Both the position numbers and the translations under genes were made by a program. Positions 34,388-43,619 of a DNA stretch of 64,000 nt are shown here, piece by piece. The notes under the pieces are model-generated. The model was given only the letters and a program-made list of their open reading frames with translations. It had not been told where the DNA came from and searched no databases. The stretch is from Pyrinomonadaceae bacterium (GTDB lineage Bacteria; Acidobacteriota; Blastocatellia; Pyrinomonadales; Pyrinomonadaceae): NCBI GenBank assembly GCA_030841105.1, contig JAVEDE010000110.1, positions 1 through 64,000 of the forward strand. The letters run 5' to 3'. Within the stretch, counting starts at the first letter, position 1. The number at the start of each line of letters is the position of its first letter.

Positions 34388-36271
34388 TCAATCGCCGTAC
34401 TGCATCGAGTCGCGCTGTAGCGGCAAGTCGGGGACGGCCTCGTCGCGCGACTTGTCGGCGTACTGGAGTTTGTAGAGTCGCCAGTAGAGGCCGCGCAGGG
34501 TGAGCAATTCCTGATGCGAACCCTGCTCGCGGATTTCGCCGTGGTGGAGGACGATGATGCGGTCGGCGCGCTGGATGGTGGAGAGCCGGTGCGCGACGAG
34601 GATGGCCGTGCGGTCGCGCATCACGCGCTCGATGGCCTGCTGGATCAGTTGCTCGGTCTCGGTGTCAATCGAACTCGTCGCCTCGTCGAGAATCAGGAGC
34701 GCGGGGTCGAAGGCCAGCGCGCGCGCGAAACTGATCAACTGCTTCTGCCCGACCGACAATCCCGCGCCGCGCTCGCGCACCTCCGACTTGAACCCTTCCG
34801 GCAACTTCTCGATGAACTCGTCGGCATGCACCTCGCCCGCCGCCCAGACGATCCGCTCGTCCGGCATCTCCTCGCGGCCGAGCCGGATGTTGCCCTCGAC
34901 CGTGCCGCTGAACAAGAACACGTCCTGCAACACGACCGCGAAGTTTTCGCGCAACTGTTTCAAGTCCCACTCGCGCACGTCAACGCCGTCCAGGAGCACG
35001 CGCCCGCGCTGCACGTCGTAGAAGCGCATGAGCAGGTTCGTGATCGTCGTCTTGCCCGACCCCGTGTGGCCGACGAGCGCGACCGACTGCCCCGGCTCGA
35101 CGGCGAACGACACGTCTTTCAACACCCAGTCTTCGTCCTTGTAGGCGAACCAGACGTTCTCGAATTCGATGCGGCCGCGCGCGCGCCCCGCGCGTTTAGG
35201 TTCGGCGGGCGTCGTAATGGCGATGGGCAGGTCGAGCGTCTTGAAGAGACGATGCGAGGCGACCATCGCGGCTTGCAGGACGTTGTACTTGTCCGAGATG
35301 TCGCGGATCGGCTGAAAGAGCGCCTGCGAGTATTGGATGAAGGCGACGAGCGCGCCGAGCGTCAAGAGTTGCGGCGCGCCGGGCGTCGTGCCCATCACGC
35401 GATAACCGCCGTACCAGACGATGAGCGCGATGCCGACTGCGCCGATGAGATCAACGAGCGGGAAGAAGACCGCGTAGTAAAAGATCGTCTCGATGTTGGC
35501 GCTGCGGTAGTCGTCGTTGAGTTCGTGAAACTTGCGCTCGGACTTCGACTCGCGGTTGAAAATCTGGACAGTCTGCGCGCCCGACACGTGCTCCTGCAAA
35601 AACGAGTTGATGCGCGCGAGGCGCGTGCGCACCATGTCGTAGCCGCGCCGCGCGTGCTTGCGAAACCATGAGGTCGCGGCGAAGAGGAGCGGGACGGTGA
35701 CGAGCGTGACGAGCGTGAGCCGCCAGTCCATCGCGAGCATGATACCGACGATGATGAAGATCGTGACGAGATCGCCGAGCACGTCCGTGACGCCGGAGGT
35801 GAACAGTTCGTTCAAGGCGTCAACGTCGGAGGTCAGGCGCGTCATGATGCGCCCGACGGGGCTGCGGTCGAAATAGGCAACTTCCTGTCGTTGCAGCTTC
35901 TCGTAAAGCTCCGCGCGCAGGTCGTACATCACGTGTTGCCCGACGGTGTTCAAGAGCACCGCGGCCGCGTAAGAGAAGAGGAACGTCAAAAGCAGCACGA
36001 CGAGCATCGCGAGCGCGAGCCACATCAGGCCGCCCGGTTGGCACGTGGCCGCGCCGCCCTGCTGGCAAGGCATGATATACCAGTCAATCGCGTACTGCGT
36101 GAACTTCGGTTGCAGCACGCGCAGGCCGTTCAGGGCGAGCGTCAACAAAAGCGCGGGGACGAGATGGCGCAGGTAGGGCTTTAGATAGCGCAAGAGACGG
36201 CGCGCGATCTGCGAGTCGTAAGTTTTGCCGATGGCCTCTTCTTCGTGAAATTGTTGAACCGCTGTCGCCAT
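34388..36271 (-). CDS. ABC exporter (TM domain fused to ATPase)
   Basis: Half-size exporter of the MsbA/LmrA type, 627 aa. Seen: six-TM region from about 35 to 335 ([53 protein letters not shown]), then the nucleotide-binding domain with Walker [10 protein letters not shown]-loop [12 protein letters not shown], signature [15 protein letters not shown], Walker [13 protein letters not shown] and the H-loop AHRLST. Two acting as a homodimer, or a heterodimer with the 580-aa exporter at 36821, are both possible. Substrate unknown; lipid, drug or peptide. Confidence 0.93.
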   Translation of the reverse strand: MATAVQQFHEEEAIGKTYDSQIARRLLRYLKPYLRHLVPALLLTLALNGLRVLQPKFTQYAIDWYIMPCQQGGAATCQPGGLMWLALAMLVVLLLTFLFSYAAAVLLNTVGQHVMYDLRAELYEKLQRQEVAYFDRSPVGRIMTRLTSDVDALNELFTSGVTDVLGDLVTIFIIVGIMLAMDWRLTLVTLVTVPLLFAATSWFRKHARRGYDMVRTRLARINSFLQEHVSGAQTVQIFNRESKSERKFHELNDDYRSANIETIFYYAVFFPLVDLIGAVGIALIVWYGGYRVMGTTPGAPQLLTLGALVAFIQYSQALFQPIRDISDKYNVLQAAMVASHRLFKTLDLPIAITTPAEPKRAGRARGRIEFENVWFAYKDEDWVLKDVSFAVEPGQSVALVGHTGSGKTTITNLLMRFYDVQRGRVLLDGVDVREWDLKQLRENFAVVLQDVFLFSGTVEGNIRLGREEMPDERIVWAAGEVHADEFIEKLPEGFKSEVRERGAGLSVGQKQLISFARALAFDPALLILDEATSSIDTETEQLIQQAIERVMRDRTAILVAHRLSTIQRADRIIVLHHGEIREQGSHQELLTLRGLYWRLYKLQYADKSRDEAVPDLPLQRDSMQYGD

Positions 36272-36289
36272 GCTTAAAAATTCCGGTGT

Positions 36290-36757
36290 CTATAAAGTGG
36301 TCTGGTTAAATTTTGCGCCCGCGTTATTGTTGTCGGCCTCGATCCCGTCGAGCGCGCCGCGCACGGGGAAGTGGAGCAGCAGCCCCACGACCGCGATGAT
36401 GAACGAGTGGAGCGCGTATGACAGCCCCGTGATGACGTAAGCGACGAAGCCGAGGATGCCCGTCAGTTCGCACATGGCGAAGGCGAGCACGTAGGCGGTC
36501 GTGCCTAGATCGGCGCGGCGCTTGTCGGCGGCCTGCGCCAGCAGCTTCCGCTTGACGAGAAACGAGGCGACAAAAGTCATGAAGCCGACCGCGCCGAGCA
36601 TCCACGCCAGTGTGTGATTGTCGCTCGGAGTTAAACCCCGCCGCACGACATACGTCAGACCGAACAGGAGCGCGAGCGACATGAGTTGCGCGCCCCAGAT
36701 GAGCAGCAGCCCGCGCCGCCGTGCTTCGGGCGTAGCTCGAAACGGACTTTCATTCAT
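36290..36757 (-). CDS. Small membrane protein between two ABC exporters
   Basis: A 155-aa protein with about four predicted TM helices (LLLIWGAQLMSLALLFGLTYVV, LAWMLGAVGFMTFVASFLV, AYVLAFAMCELTGILGFVAYVI, FIIAVVGLLLHFP). No family recognised. It lies 18 bp upstream of the 627-aa exporter gene and 64 bp after the 580-aa one, all on the same strand, so it is probably co-transcribed. It could be an accessory subunit. Confidence 0.7.
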   Translation of the reverse strand: MNESPFRATPEARRRGLLLIWGAQLMSLALLFGLTYVVRRGLTPSDNHTLAWMLGAVGFMTFVASFLVKRKLLAQAADKRRADLGTTAYVLAFAMCELTGILGFVAYVITGLSYALHSFIIAVVGLLLHFPVRGALDGIEADNNNAGAKFNQTTL

Positions 36758-36820
36758 CGTCCTTCACCCTGACCGTTAACGTCATCCGTGTCCATGTTGT
36801 GAGACGGGCGTGCGCCCGGT

Positions 36821-38563
36821 TCAACTCGCCGCGAGTTCTTCTTCCAAAAGTTGCCGCTCGTAGAGTGCGGCGTATTCGCCGCCGCGCTCAAGCAGTTCGT
36901 CGTGCGTGCCGCGTTCGATGATGCGCCCTTCGTCGAGCACGCAGATGAGGTCGGCGTCGCGCACGGTGGAGACGCGGTGCGAGACGATGAGACTCGTGCG
37001 CTCGCGCATCACGCCGCGCAGTTGCGCGAGAATTTTCTCCTCGGTGTAAGTGTCCACGCTGGAGAGCGCGTCGTCGAGAATCAGGATGCGCGGCTGGCGC
37101 ATGACGGCGCGCGCAATCGCCGTGCGCTGCTTCTGGCCGCCGGAGAGCGTGATGCCGCGCTCGCCGACGAGCGTGTCGAACCCGTCGGGGAAACCGCGTA
37201 TGTCTTCGCTCAAGCCCGCGATCTCGGCCGCCCATTCGACCTCGGCGCGCTCGGCGCGCTCCACGCCGAAGGCGATGTTTTCGGCGAGCGACTCGCTGAA
37301 CAAAAAAGTCTCCTGCGGCACGTAGCCGATGCTCGAACGCAACTGCGCGAGCGGGTAGTCGGCGAGCGGCAGGTCGTCAATCAAGACCGTGCCGCGCGGC
37401 GCGTCCATCATGCGCGGCAGCAGGTTCATCAGCGTTGACTTGCCCGTGCCCGTGCGCCCGACGAAGGCGACGGTCTGTCCCGCCTCGATGACGAGATTGA
37501 TGTCGCGCAGCACCGGCGGCAGGTGTTCGCTGTAGCCGAACGTCAGATTGCGAAACTCGATGCGCCCCTTGATCTGCGGCCGCGGGCGCACGCCCTCCTC
37601 GTCGGCGATGGCCGGTTTGATCGCGAAGACGGCGTTCATGCGCTTGAGACTCGCCGTGCCGCGCTGGTAAAGGTTGACGACGTAGCCGAGCGCGATGAGC
37701 GGCCAGATGAGACGCGTCAGGTAGAGATTAAATTCCGTGAACTGCCCGACCGTGATCTGGCCGCGGACGGCCAGCACGCCGCCGTACCAGAGGATGAGCA
37801 CGAAGCCCAGCCCGATCAAAAACTGCATCAGCGGGCGCATCACCGCATCAATGCGGACGAGGCCGAGGTTGCGGTCGGCGTATTCGCGGTTCAGTTTTTT
37901 GAAGACCGCGATCTCGGCATCCTCCTGCGCGTAGGCGCGCACCACGCGCACGCCCGTAAAGTTTTCCTGCGCGCGCGCGGAAATTTGCGCGAAGAAATCC
38001 TGAATCTTCTCGAAGCGCGAATGCACCTGCTGGCCGAAGAATTTCACGGTCAGCGAGACGAGCGGCATCGTCACGAAGAGCAAGAGCGTCAGGCGCACGC
38101 TGATGCGCAGCATCAAGGGCAGGATGAGCACGACGACCAGCACGGTTTGCAACGTGTACATGATCATCGGCCCGGCGAGTTGGCGCACAGCCGCCAGATC
38201 GTTCGTCGCGCGCGCCATCAGGTCGCCCGTGCGGTTGGCCTGAAAGAAGGAGAGCGGGAGTTGTTGCAGGTGGCGGTAAAAGTCTTGTCGCAAGTCGAAC
38301 TCGACATGACGCGACATGCCGATCAGGATGCGCCGCTGTAAAAAGAGGAACGTGCCGCTGACGAGACTGACGGCGAGGATCGTCAGCGCGTAGCGCGTCA
38401 GTTTCGCCCAAGTCACGTCGGCGCGTAGCCCGTCCACCGTGCGGCCGACGAGCATGGGGATGAACAGCCCGACGACCACCGAGGCCACGATGCAGAAGAT
38501 GCCCGTGACAAGCTCTTTTTTATACGGGCGAAAATAGAGGCTGAATTTTTTCAGATCGTCCAT
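36821..38563 (-). CDS. ABC exporter (TM domain fused to ATPase)
   Basis: 580-aa MsbA-like half transporter. Seen: six-TM domain ([57 protein letters not shown]), Walker [11 protein letters not shown]-loop [12 protein letters not shown], signature [15 protein letters not shown], Walker [13 protein letters not shown], and SHRVST as the H-loop. It is the first gene of the three-gene exporter run. Probable partner of the 627-aa exporter; both have intact catalytic residues. Substrate unknown. Confidence 0.92.
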   Translation of the reverse strand: MDDLKKFSLYFRPYKKELVTGIFCIVASVVVGLFIPMLVGRTVDGLRADVTWAKLTRYALTILAVSLVSGTFLFLQRRILIGMSRHVEFDLRQDFYRHLQQLPLSFFQANRTGDLMARATNDLAAVRQLAGPMIMYTLQTVLVVVLILPLMLRISVRLTLLLFVTMPLVSLTVKFFGQQVHSRFEKIQDFFAQISARAQENFTGVRVVRAYAQEDAEIAVFKKLNREYADRNLGLVRIDAVMRPLMQFLIGLGFVLILWYGGVLAVRGQITVGQFTEFNLYLTRLIWPLIALGYVVNLYQRGTASLKRMNAVFAIKPAIADEEGVRPRPQIKGRIEFRNLTFGYSEHLPPVLRDINLVIEAGQTVAFVGRTGTGKSTLMNLLPRMMDAPRGTVLIDDLPLADYPLAQLRSSIGYVPQETFLFSESLAENIAFGVERAERAEVEWAAEIAGLSEDIRGFPDGFDTLVGERGITLSGGQKQRTAIARAVMRQPRILILDDALSSVDTYTEEKILAQLRGVMRERTSLIVSHRVSTVRDADLICVLDEGRIIERGTHDELLERGGEYAALYERQLLEEELAAS

Positions 38564-38726
38564 AACAGGGAAACCGGCCCGGACGCCCGCTGAGTTTGAT
38601 CCGGCTGCGGGGCGTATCCGCCGCGCCTATGATGCGCGACTTTCTCCCCAAAGCCAAACGTCGGGACGTGCGTTGCGAGTCTCCGCATGATAGCGCGGGC
38701 GGGTGGCGAAAGTATGACGGCGCGGG

Positions 38727-38804
38727 CGAGGGGAAGAGGCAAAAGGGAAGGGGTAAAGGAAGAATCGTCTTCTCCTTTACCCCTTCCCCTTTTACCTTTG
38801 CCCT
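38727..38804. repeat. Palindromic G/A-rich element
   Basis: Left arm GGGGAAGAGGCAAAAGGGAAGGGGTAAAGGA (38730-38762); right arm TCCTTTACCCCTTCCCCTTTTACCTTTGCCC (38772-38803). Same type as 9500 and 17357. Confidence 0.85.
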
Positions 38805-38808
38805 ATGA

Positions 38809-40494
38809 TCAGACGGCGTGCGAGTTGAGACCTCCAGCGTCGCCTTCGGCGTGCGCCGACACGTCAACGGGCGCGCCGTACATCTCGTCGCTGACTTCGG
38901 TCTGCTCGCTCGGCGGCGTGCAGATGCGGTTGCGCCCGGCGTGCTTGGCCTCGTAGAGCGCGCGGTCGGCCGCGCCGACGAGTTGATCGCGCGAGTTGGC
39001 ATGCAGCGGGAACGTGGCGAGACCGAACGAGCCGGTGATGTGGCCGATGCCGGGAACTTCCGTCGTCTCCAAGCGCGAGCGCAGACGCTCGGCGACGATG
39101 AGCGCGCCGTCGAGTCCGGCCTGCGGGAGGATGACGGCAAACTCTTCGCCGCCGTAGCGGGCGGCCGTGTCCACGCCGCGCAGTTCGTCGCGCAACACGT
39201 CTGCGAGGAAGCGCAGGGCGGCGTCGCCCGCGTCGTGGCCGTAGGTGTCGTTGACGCGCTTGAAGTGATCAATGTCGAGCATGATGAGCGAGACGGGTTG
39301 GCGCATGCGCGTCGCCAGCCGCAGGTCGCGTTCGAGTTGCATCTCGAAGGAGCGGCGGTTGACGCAGCCCGTCAAGCCGTCGGTCAGAGCCAACTGCTGC
39401 ATCTGCGTGAACAGGCGCGCGTGGTTGACGGCGACCGCCACCTGATCGGCCACGGTGCGCAGCAACAGGAGTTCGTTCTCCTGCCAGATGCGATGCGGGT
39501 CGTCCGAGCACACCAAGAGCACGCCCATCGAGCGCGCCTGATAGAGCAGCGGCACGACGGCCAGCGGGCGCGTCTCGTCTTCGGTCTGCGCGGTCGTGCC
39601 GCGCTGCTCGTCGAGCACGTAATGTTTGAGGCGGCGCGCGAGCTGGGTGTGGTAGGCGTAGAGATCGTTGACGAGGGCTTCGTGGGCTTCTTCGGTCGGG
39701 TCGCCGTCGCGGAAGTAGCACTTCATCACCGGCGGCTGATCGTTTTCGCCTTCGACGTGGAGGCCGCTCAGTTGCACGCCGAGAGCGCGCCCGACTTCGT
39801 CCACGGTCGTCTGCAAGACGCTCGGCAGCGAGAGCGAACTCCTGATGGCCGACGCGATGCGGTTGATGGCGACCTCACGCGCAGCCTGCTCTTGCAGGAG
39901 GCGCGCGAGCTTGGTTGTGACGGAGACGGTCAGTTGCAGCGAAGTGGCCTTCGGCATGCAGGTGCGGACGGCCTGCGAGAAGGCTTCCGTTTGCTCGAAG
40001 CGTTCGGCCGTGACGCGCGCCATCAGGTATTCCAGCGCGGAGTAGACGATGTCCGGCTCGAACGTCCAGATGACTTCGCTCTCGGTGATCGTTTCCGAGC
40101 CTTCTTCGGTCTGCCCGCTCAGCGAGACGAGCAGGGCGGAGAAGCGCGCGTCGGCGATGATCACGAAGTGCTCGTTGTTCCCGCCCTGCGCGCGCGAGAG
40201 CAGCATCGAGTCGCGCACTTCGCCGAGAAACTGCATCTCGTTGTAGGCGTCTTCGGGCGCGAGGAAGAAGAAGGCGTGACGCGCCGCCCGCCCGACTTTC
40301 AAGACGCGCTCGGCCGAACGCGGCGAACGCTCCACCTGCAACGGCAAACTTTCCACCACCAGCGCCGCCAGATTGTTCTCCAACACCACGTCCTCGAAAT
40401 ACCGATGCAGTTGCGCGATGGTCTGATCCGCGCAACGCACCGGGGTCAACTGCCGTGAGTGTTGGGAAAGTATCGCTTGGTAAAGAGAAAGCAT
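38809..40494 (-). CDS. DICT/GAF/GGDEF diguanylate cyclase
   Basis: Cyclic-di-GMP synthase with two sensory parts, 561 aa. Seen: an N-terminal region resembling the DICT sensory domain (about 30-170), a GAF domain (about 210-370: IASAIRSSLSLPSVLQTTVDEVG, VVPLLYQARSMGVLLV), then GGDEF domain with LTDGLTGCVNRRSFE, MLDIDHFKRVNDTYGHDAGD and the active-site GGEEF, followed by ATFPLHANS and ADRALYEAKHAGRNRI. An I-site RxxD was not checked. It ends in an acidic tail. No EAL or HD-GYP partner in the window. Confidence 0.9.
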   Translation of the reverse strand: MLSLYQAILSQHSRQLTPVRCADQTIAQLHRYFEDVVLENNLAALVVESLPLQVERSPRSAERVLKVGRAARHAFFFLAPEDAYNEMQFLGEVRDSMLLSRAQGGNNEHFVIIADARFSALLVSLSGQTEEGSETITESEVIWTFEPDIVYSALEYLMARVTAERFEQTEAFSQAVRTCMPKATSLQLTVSVTTKLARLLQEQAAREVAINRIASAIRSSLSLPSVLQTTVDEVGRALGVQLSGLHVEGENDQPPVMKCYFRDGDPTEEAHEALVNDLYAYHTQLARRLKHYVLDEQRGTTAQTEDETRPLAVVPLLYQARSMGVLLVCSDDPHRIWQENELLLLRTVADQVAVAVNHARLFTQMQQLALTDGLTGCVNRRSFEMQLERDLRLATRMRQPVSLIMLDIDHFKRVNDTYGHDAGDAALRFLADVLRDELRGVDTAARYGGEEFAVILPQAGLDGALIVAERLRSRLETTEVPGIGHITGSFGLATFPLHANSRDQLVGAADRALYEAKHAGRNRICTPPSEQTEVSDEMYGAPVDVSAHAEGDAGGLNSHAV

Positions 40495-40583
40495 TGGACT
40501 TTAAGTGACCGGACAGACCTGATGAGGCTCGTTCAAGAGGAGCTGCGGATATGAAACCCTGACGGCCGCCTTGGAAGCGGCGT

Positions 40584-40622
40584 AGACAAAACATATTTTG
40601 CATGAATTAACATGTTTTGTCT
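40584..40622. promoter_or_regulatory. 11-bp palindrome upstream of the DICT/GGDEF gene
   Basis: AGACAAAACAT (40584-40594) and ATGTTTTGTCT (40612-40622) are exact complements, with a 17-nt AT-rich spacer that carries further TATTTTGCATGAATTA. It could be an operator for the minus-strand gene at 40494. Inferred from symmetry only. Confidence 0.45.
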
Positions 40623-40708
40623 ATGAATATTTACAAGACACATTTCGGTTGCCGAAAGCGCCCTCGGCAGTTCCGCGTCGAGTGAGATTATTTACAGAAA
40701 CAAAGGAT

Positions 40709-41131
40709 TTAACTCACCTTGAGGTAGGTTGTCAGGGCGGTCACGACGATTGCGCCGGATTCGTTGAAAATCTCGACGGAGACGGTCGCAACGCGTCGTC
40801 CGGCGCGAACAACGCGTGCGCGGGCGGTCAATTTGCCTCCCGTGACGGGGCGCAGGTAGTGGAGCGTGAGGTCAACTGTGACGGTCTGCTCTTCGGGTTC
40901 GAGCGTGGAGAGGACGGCGAAGGCCGAGGCCGTGTCGGCCAGCGAGGCGAGCGCGCCGCCGTGCATGATGCCGCCAAAGCGTTCCAACTCCGGGCGCGCG
41001 CTCATGGAGAGGGTGGCCGAGCCGCGCACGGCGTCTTCAAGAGTGATGCCGAGCAGCCGCGCGTAGGCGACGCCCGTGAGGCTCTCGCGCAAGCCGTTCA
41101 GACGTTCAGGCGTCAGTGGAGTTTCGCTCAA
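40709..41131 (-). CDS. PaaI-type hotdog thioesterase
   Basis: A 140-aa acyl-CoA thioesterase-like protein of the hotdog fold. Seen: GGIMHGGALASLADTASAFA (the HGG motif and central helix of the PaaI/4HBT family) and VDLTLHYLRPVTGGKLTARARVVRAGRRVATVSVEI. Substrate unknown. Start overlaps the stop of the upstream gene at 41128-41131 (ATGA), so translationally coupled. Confidence 0.85.
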   Translation of the reverse strand: MSETPLTPERLNGLRESLTGVAYARLLGITLEDAVRGSATLSMSARPELERFGGIMHGGALASLADTASAFAVLSTLEPEEQTVTVDLTLHYLRPVTGGKLTARARVVRAGRRVATVSVEIFNESGAIVVTALTTYLKVS

Positions 41132-41541
41132 GAGTTGTAGAGTCCCGCAGGGTCGCTCGATTCGACGACGACCGCCGTGCCGTAGGCCAAGACTTCCGTG
41201 ATGCCGCTCCCCAACTCGGTCGCGTCGTAGCGCGCGCCGATGATGGCGTTCGCGCCGAGTTCGGTGGCGTGCTGCACCATGATCTCGAACGCCTCGCGGC
41301 GCGTCTGCTCGCAGAGGTTAGTCCACGCGGTGATGTTGCCGCCGACCATTGAATTGAAGACCGCGCCGATGTTGACGAAGAGGTTGCGCGAGCGCACGAC
41401 GATGCCGCGCACGATGCCCAAATTTCGCGTAATGCGGAAGCCGGGAAGCTCAAACGCGGTCGTCACCATGTGCGGCGAGACCGAATAGTTGCGCTCGCTG
41501 ATCTCGTAAGGCGCGCGCGTTTGGAGAGAGTCGCTGTTCAT
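41128..41541 (-). CDS. YbjQ-family (UPF0145) protein
   Basis: A 137-aa protein of the YbjQ/DUF74 family, a conserved pentamer sometimes labelled heavy-metal-binding. Seen: 'FRITRNLGIVRGIVVRSRNLF', 'CEQTRREAFEIMVQHATELGANAIIGARYDATELG' and 'EVLAYGTAVVVE', the full family pattern. I choose the ATG at 41539-41541 (MNSDSLQTR) over a longer start. Confidence 0.88.
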   Translation of the reverse strand: MNSDSLQTRAPYEISERNYSVSPHMVTTAFELPGFRITRNLGIVRGIVVRSRNLFVNIGAVFNSMVGGNITAWTNLCEQTRREAFEIMVQHATELGANAIIGARYDATELGSGITEVLAYGTAVVVESSDPAGLYNS

Positions 41542-41624
41542 AAGTTGATGTCCCGTCGGGGAAGCGTAACGTGAGAACTTCAAGCGCCGAAGTTAAGAAC
41601 CGTCAACCGCCGCAGTTGAAACTG

Positions 41625-42077
41625 TCAATCGCCGAAGAGCGACGGCTGTGCATCTCGACTGTCGGCCGCATCACCATCGCGCGCCTCCTCCGGCGTCCAG
41701 CGGTAGCGGCCGAGGTCGCAGCGTTCGCGCGCGTTGAACTCGACGCCCTCGGCTTCGAGCATCCGTTGCTGCTTATTCACGGGGAGCGTGATGCGCCCCG
41801 TCGAACACGCTCCCTGCGCGTTGATGACGCGATGCCACGGGACGCTTTCGTCGGCCTTGTTCATCACGAAGCCGACGGTGCGCGCCGTGTAGCCTTCGCC
41901 GAGAATTTCCGCGAGTTGCCCGTAGGTCATCACGTGACCTGCGGGGATGCGGCGGACGATTGCGAACACGCGTTCGTTGTAGCCCGGCGTGCCCTCGGCG
42001 GGCGGATCGTTTGCCGGAGCATTTGCCGGGCTGCTCAGGTCGCGTTTGGCGTCGCTTCGTTTTGATTTCGTGTCCAT
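41625..42077 (-). CDS. Alkyltransferase-like (ATL) DNA-repair protein
   Basis: A 150-aa member of the MGMT fold. Seen: 'ERVFAIVRRIPAGHVMTYGQLAEILG' (DNA-recognition helix region) and 'PWHRVINAQGACS'. In methyltransferases this motif is PCHRV with the reactive Cys; here Trp replaces it, as in ATL proteins that bind O6-alkylguanine and hand lesions to nucleotide excision repair. N- and C-terminal tails are disordered. Confidence 0.85.
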   Translation of the reverse strand: MDTKSKRSDAKRDLSSPANAPANDPPAEGTPGYNERVFAIVRRIPAGHVMTYGQLAEILGEGYTARTVGFVMNKADESVPWHRVINAQGACSTGRITLPVNKQQRMLEAEGVEFNARERCDLGRYRWTPEEARDGDAADSRDAQPSLFGD

Positions 42078-42175
42078 CGTTTTCTACCCGTCCGGCTGTG
42101 TTCGCGCCACCACGCGCGCCACTCTTCAATCGCGCGTGCGCGTTCGGCCTGCGGAGCCGCAGGCTGGAAACTGAG

Positions 42176-42331
42176 TCAGGTGTCGGTCGCGTCGCGCAGG
42201 CACATCTCGGCGAGAAAGCGCGTGCGCAGTTGTTCGCTCGACAACAATTCGATGAGGCGCGGGACGGGCAGGCGCGCGAACCGTGCGCGCTCGGCGGCGA
42301 AAGCTTTTCGTTTCTCGTCGGGTGAGTTCAT
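42176..42331 (-). CDS. Small hypothetical protein (51 aa)
   Basis: A 51-aa frame beginning ATG at 42329-42331 and ending TGA at 42176-42178 with sequence start MNSPDEKRKAFAAERAR, helical and highly charged, with 'RLIELLSSEQLRTRFLAEMCLRD'. It begins only 9 nt after the cupin stop, so it may be translated by coupling. No ribosome-binding site seen; no family recognised. Confidence 0.45.
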   Translation of the reverse strand: MNSPDEKRKAFAAERARFARLPVPRLIELLSSEQLRTRFLAEMCLRDATDT

Positions 42332-42340
42332 CGCGCGCGT

Positions 42341-42700
42341 TTAGATGCGTTCGAGTTCGGGGACGGTGCGCTCCGTCTGCCGGTCGCCGGTGTTGAGCGT
42401 CGTCTTCGGCTCGATCAGCATGACGTGGACTTCCTCTTCGGCCACCGGCATGTGCTCGACGCCGCGGGGGATGATCGCGAACTCGCCCTCCGCGAGCCGA
42501 AGGTCGCGGTCGCGCAATTTGATCGTCATCTGTCCTTTGACGACGAGAAACAACTCGTCCTCCGCGTCGTGCTTGTGCCAGAGGAACTCGCCTTTGAACT
42601 TGACGAGCTTGATATAAGCGTCGTTGACCTCGCCCGCGATCTTCGGCCGCCAGTGTTCTTGAAAGAGACTGAACTTATCGTTGAGATTTACTACGTCCAT
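42341..42700 (-). CDS. Small cupin-domain protein
   Basis: A 119-aa single-domain cupin. Seen: 'GEFLWHKHDAEDELFLVVKGQMTIKL' (cupin motif 1, with His-x-His and Glu as metal ligands) and 'LAEGEFAIIPRGVEHMPVAEEEVHVMLIEP' (motif 2 with the final His). Function not determinable. The ATG at 42698-42700 (MDVVNLND) has GGAAGGAG upstream on the minus strand. Confidence 0.85.
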   Translation of the reverse strand: MDVVNLNDKFSLFQEHWRPKIAGEVNDAYIKLVKFKGEFLWHKHDAEDELFLVVKGQMTIKLRDRDLRLAEGEFAIIPRGVEHMPVAEEEVHVMLIEPKTTLNTGDRQTERTVPELERI

Positions 42701-42750
42701 CCGACGCTCCTTCCGCGTTGAGGAAACTACAGGGGCGACTGCGGTGTTAT

Positions 42751-43398
42751 TCAATCATACGTGCGCAGGACGGCGCGGGCGGGCGCGCCGTCGCCGCTCC
42801 CGGCCGCGATTTTCAGGGGCAGGCAGATCAGTTCGTAGACGCCCGCCGCCACTCCGCGCAAGTCCAGCCCCTCGACGACGACGACGCCCGCCGAGAGCAG
42901 CGTCGTGTGCGTCTCAAAGGTTTCCGACTTGAACTTTTCGACGGACAGATAATCAATGCCGACGAGCCGCACGCCGCGTTCGTTGAGAGAGCGCGCGCCG
43001 TCGGGCGTGAGGTGCGTGAAGTCTTCGCGGAACGTTTTGCCGTCGTCGTGCCAGAAGTTCGAGTTGCGCGATTTGAAGAGAACGCGCGTTGTGCCTGCGG
43101 CGACGTGCGCGGCGACGCAACCCGCGTCAATCTCCCGCACCTCGTCGCCCAACTCGACCACGCGCGCCTCGCCGATCAGCACTTCGAGCGGCAGCGCGGA
43201 AACTTGCGGCGCGTGCTCGATGAAGTGCGCCGGGGCGTCAACGTGCGTGGCCGTGTGCGCGCCCATGTGGAGGAACGTCACGTTGGCGGCGTCGCCGCGC
43301 GCCATGGCCGCCCACGAGACGATCTCGATGGTGGGGTCGCCCGGATAAGTCGGCGTCGTGTCCGGCGAAATGGCGACGCTGATGTCGTAGATAGGCAT
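42751..43398 (-). CDS. Cyclase-family (KynB-like) metal hydrolase
   Basis: A 215-aa member of the cyclase/arylformamidase family. Seen: 'YDISVAISPDTTPTYPGDP', the metal motif 'HMGAHTATHVDAPAHF' (HxGTHxDxPxHF type), and 'LVGIDYLSVEKFKSETFETHTTLL'. Family members hydrolyse N-formylkynurenine or related amides; substrate here is not proven, as no other kynurenine gene is nearby. Confidence 0.85.
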   Translation of the reverse strand: MPIYDISVAISPDTTPTYPGDPTIEIVSWAAMARGDAANVTFLHMGAHTATHVDAPAHFIEHAPQVSALPLEVLIGEARVVELGDEVREIDAGCVAAHVAAGTTRVLFKSRNSNFWHDDGKTFREDFTHLTPDGARSLNERGVRLVGIDYLSVEKFKSETFETHTTLLSAGVVVVEGLDLRGVAAGVYELICLPLKIAAGSGDGAPARAVLRTYD

Positions 43399-43410
43399 AG
43401 GAAGTGATTC

Positions 43411-43473
43411 GAGTAATGAGTGATGAGTGATGAGTAAAAGACAAGCCGTTTGTTTTTACTCATCACTCATCAC
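43411..43473. repeat. Palindromic heptamer element (GAGTGAT type)
   Basis: Left arm GAGTAAT GAGTGAT GAGTGAT GAGTAAA (43411-43438) with apex AAGACAAGCC; right arm TTTTTACTCATCACTCATCACT (43452-43473). It lies just upstream of the cyclase-family gene, in the gap before mqnA. Confidence 0.88.
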
Positions 43474-43619
43474 TGCTGCATGTTAATGGCAGCTTTCGAG
43501 GGCTGTCAACGCGGTGCAGGTTCGATCACGCGCGACTTCTTGCGGCGTTGATGGCCGTGCGTTAGCATTTGATCTCGCACGGTTGAAGGCGGCCGTGTGA
43601 AGATTGATCCGACGGGAGT

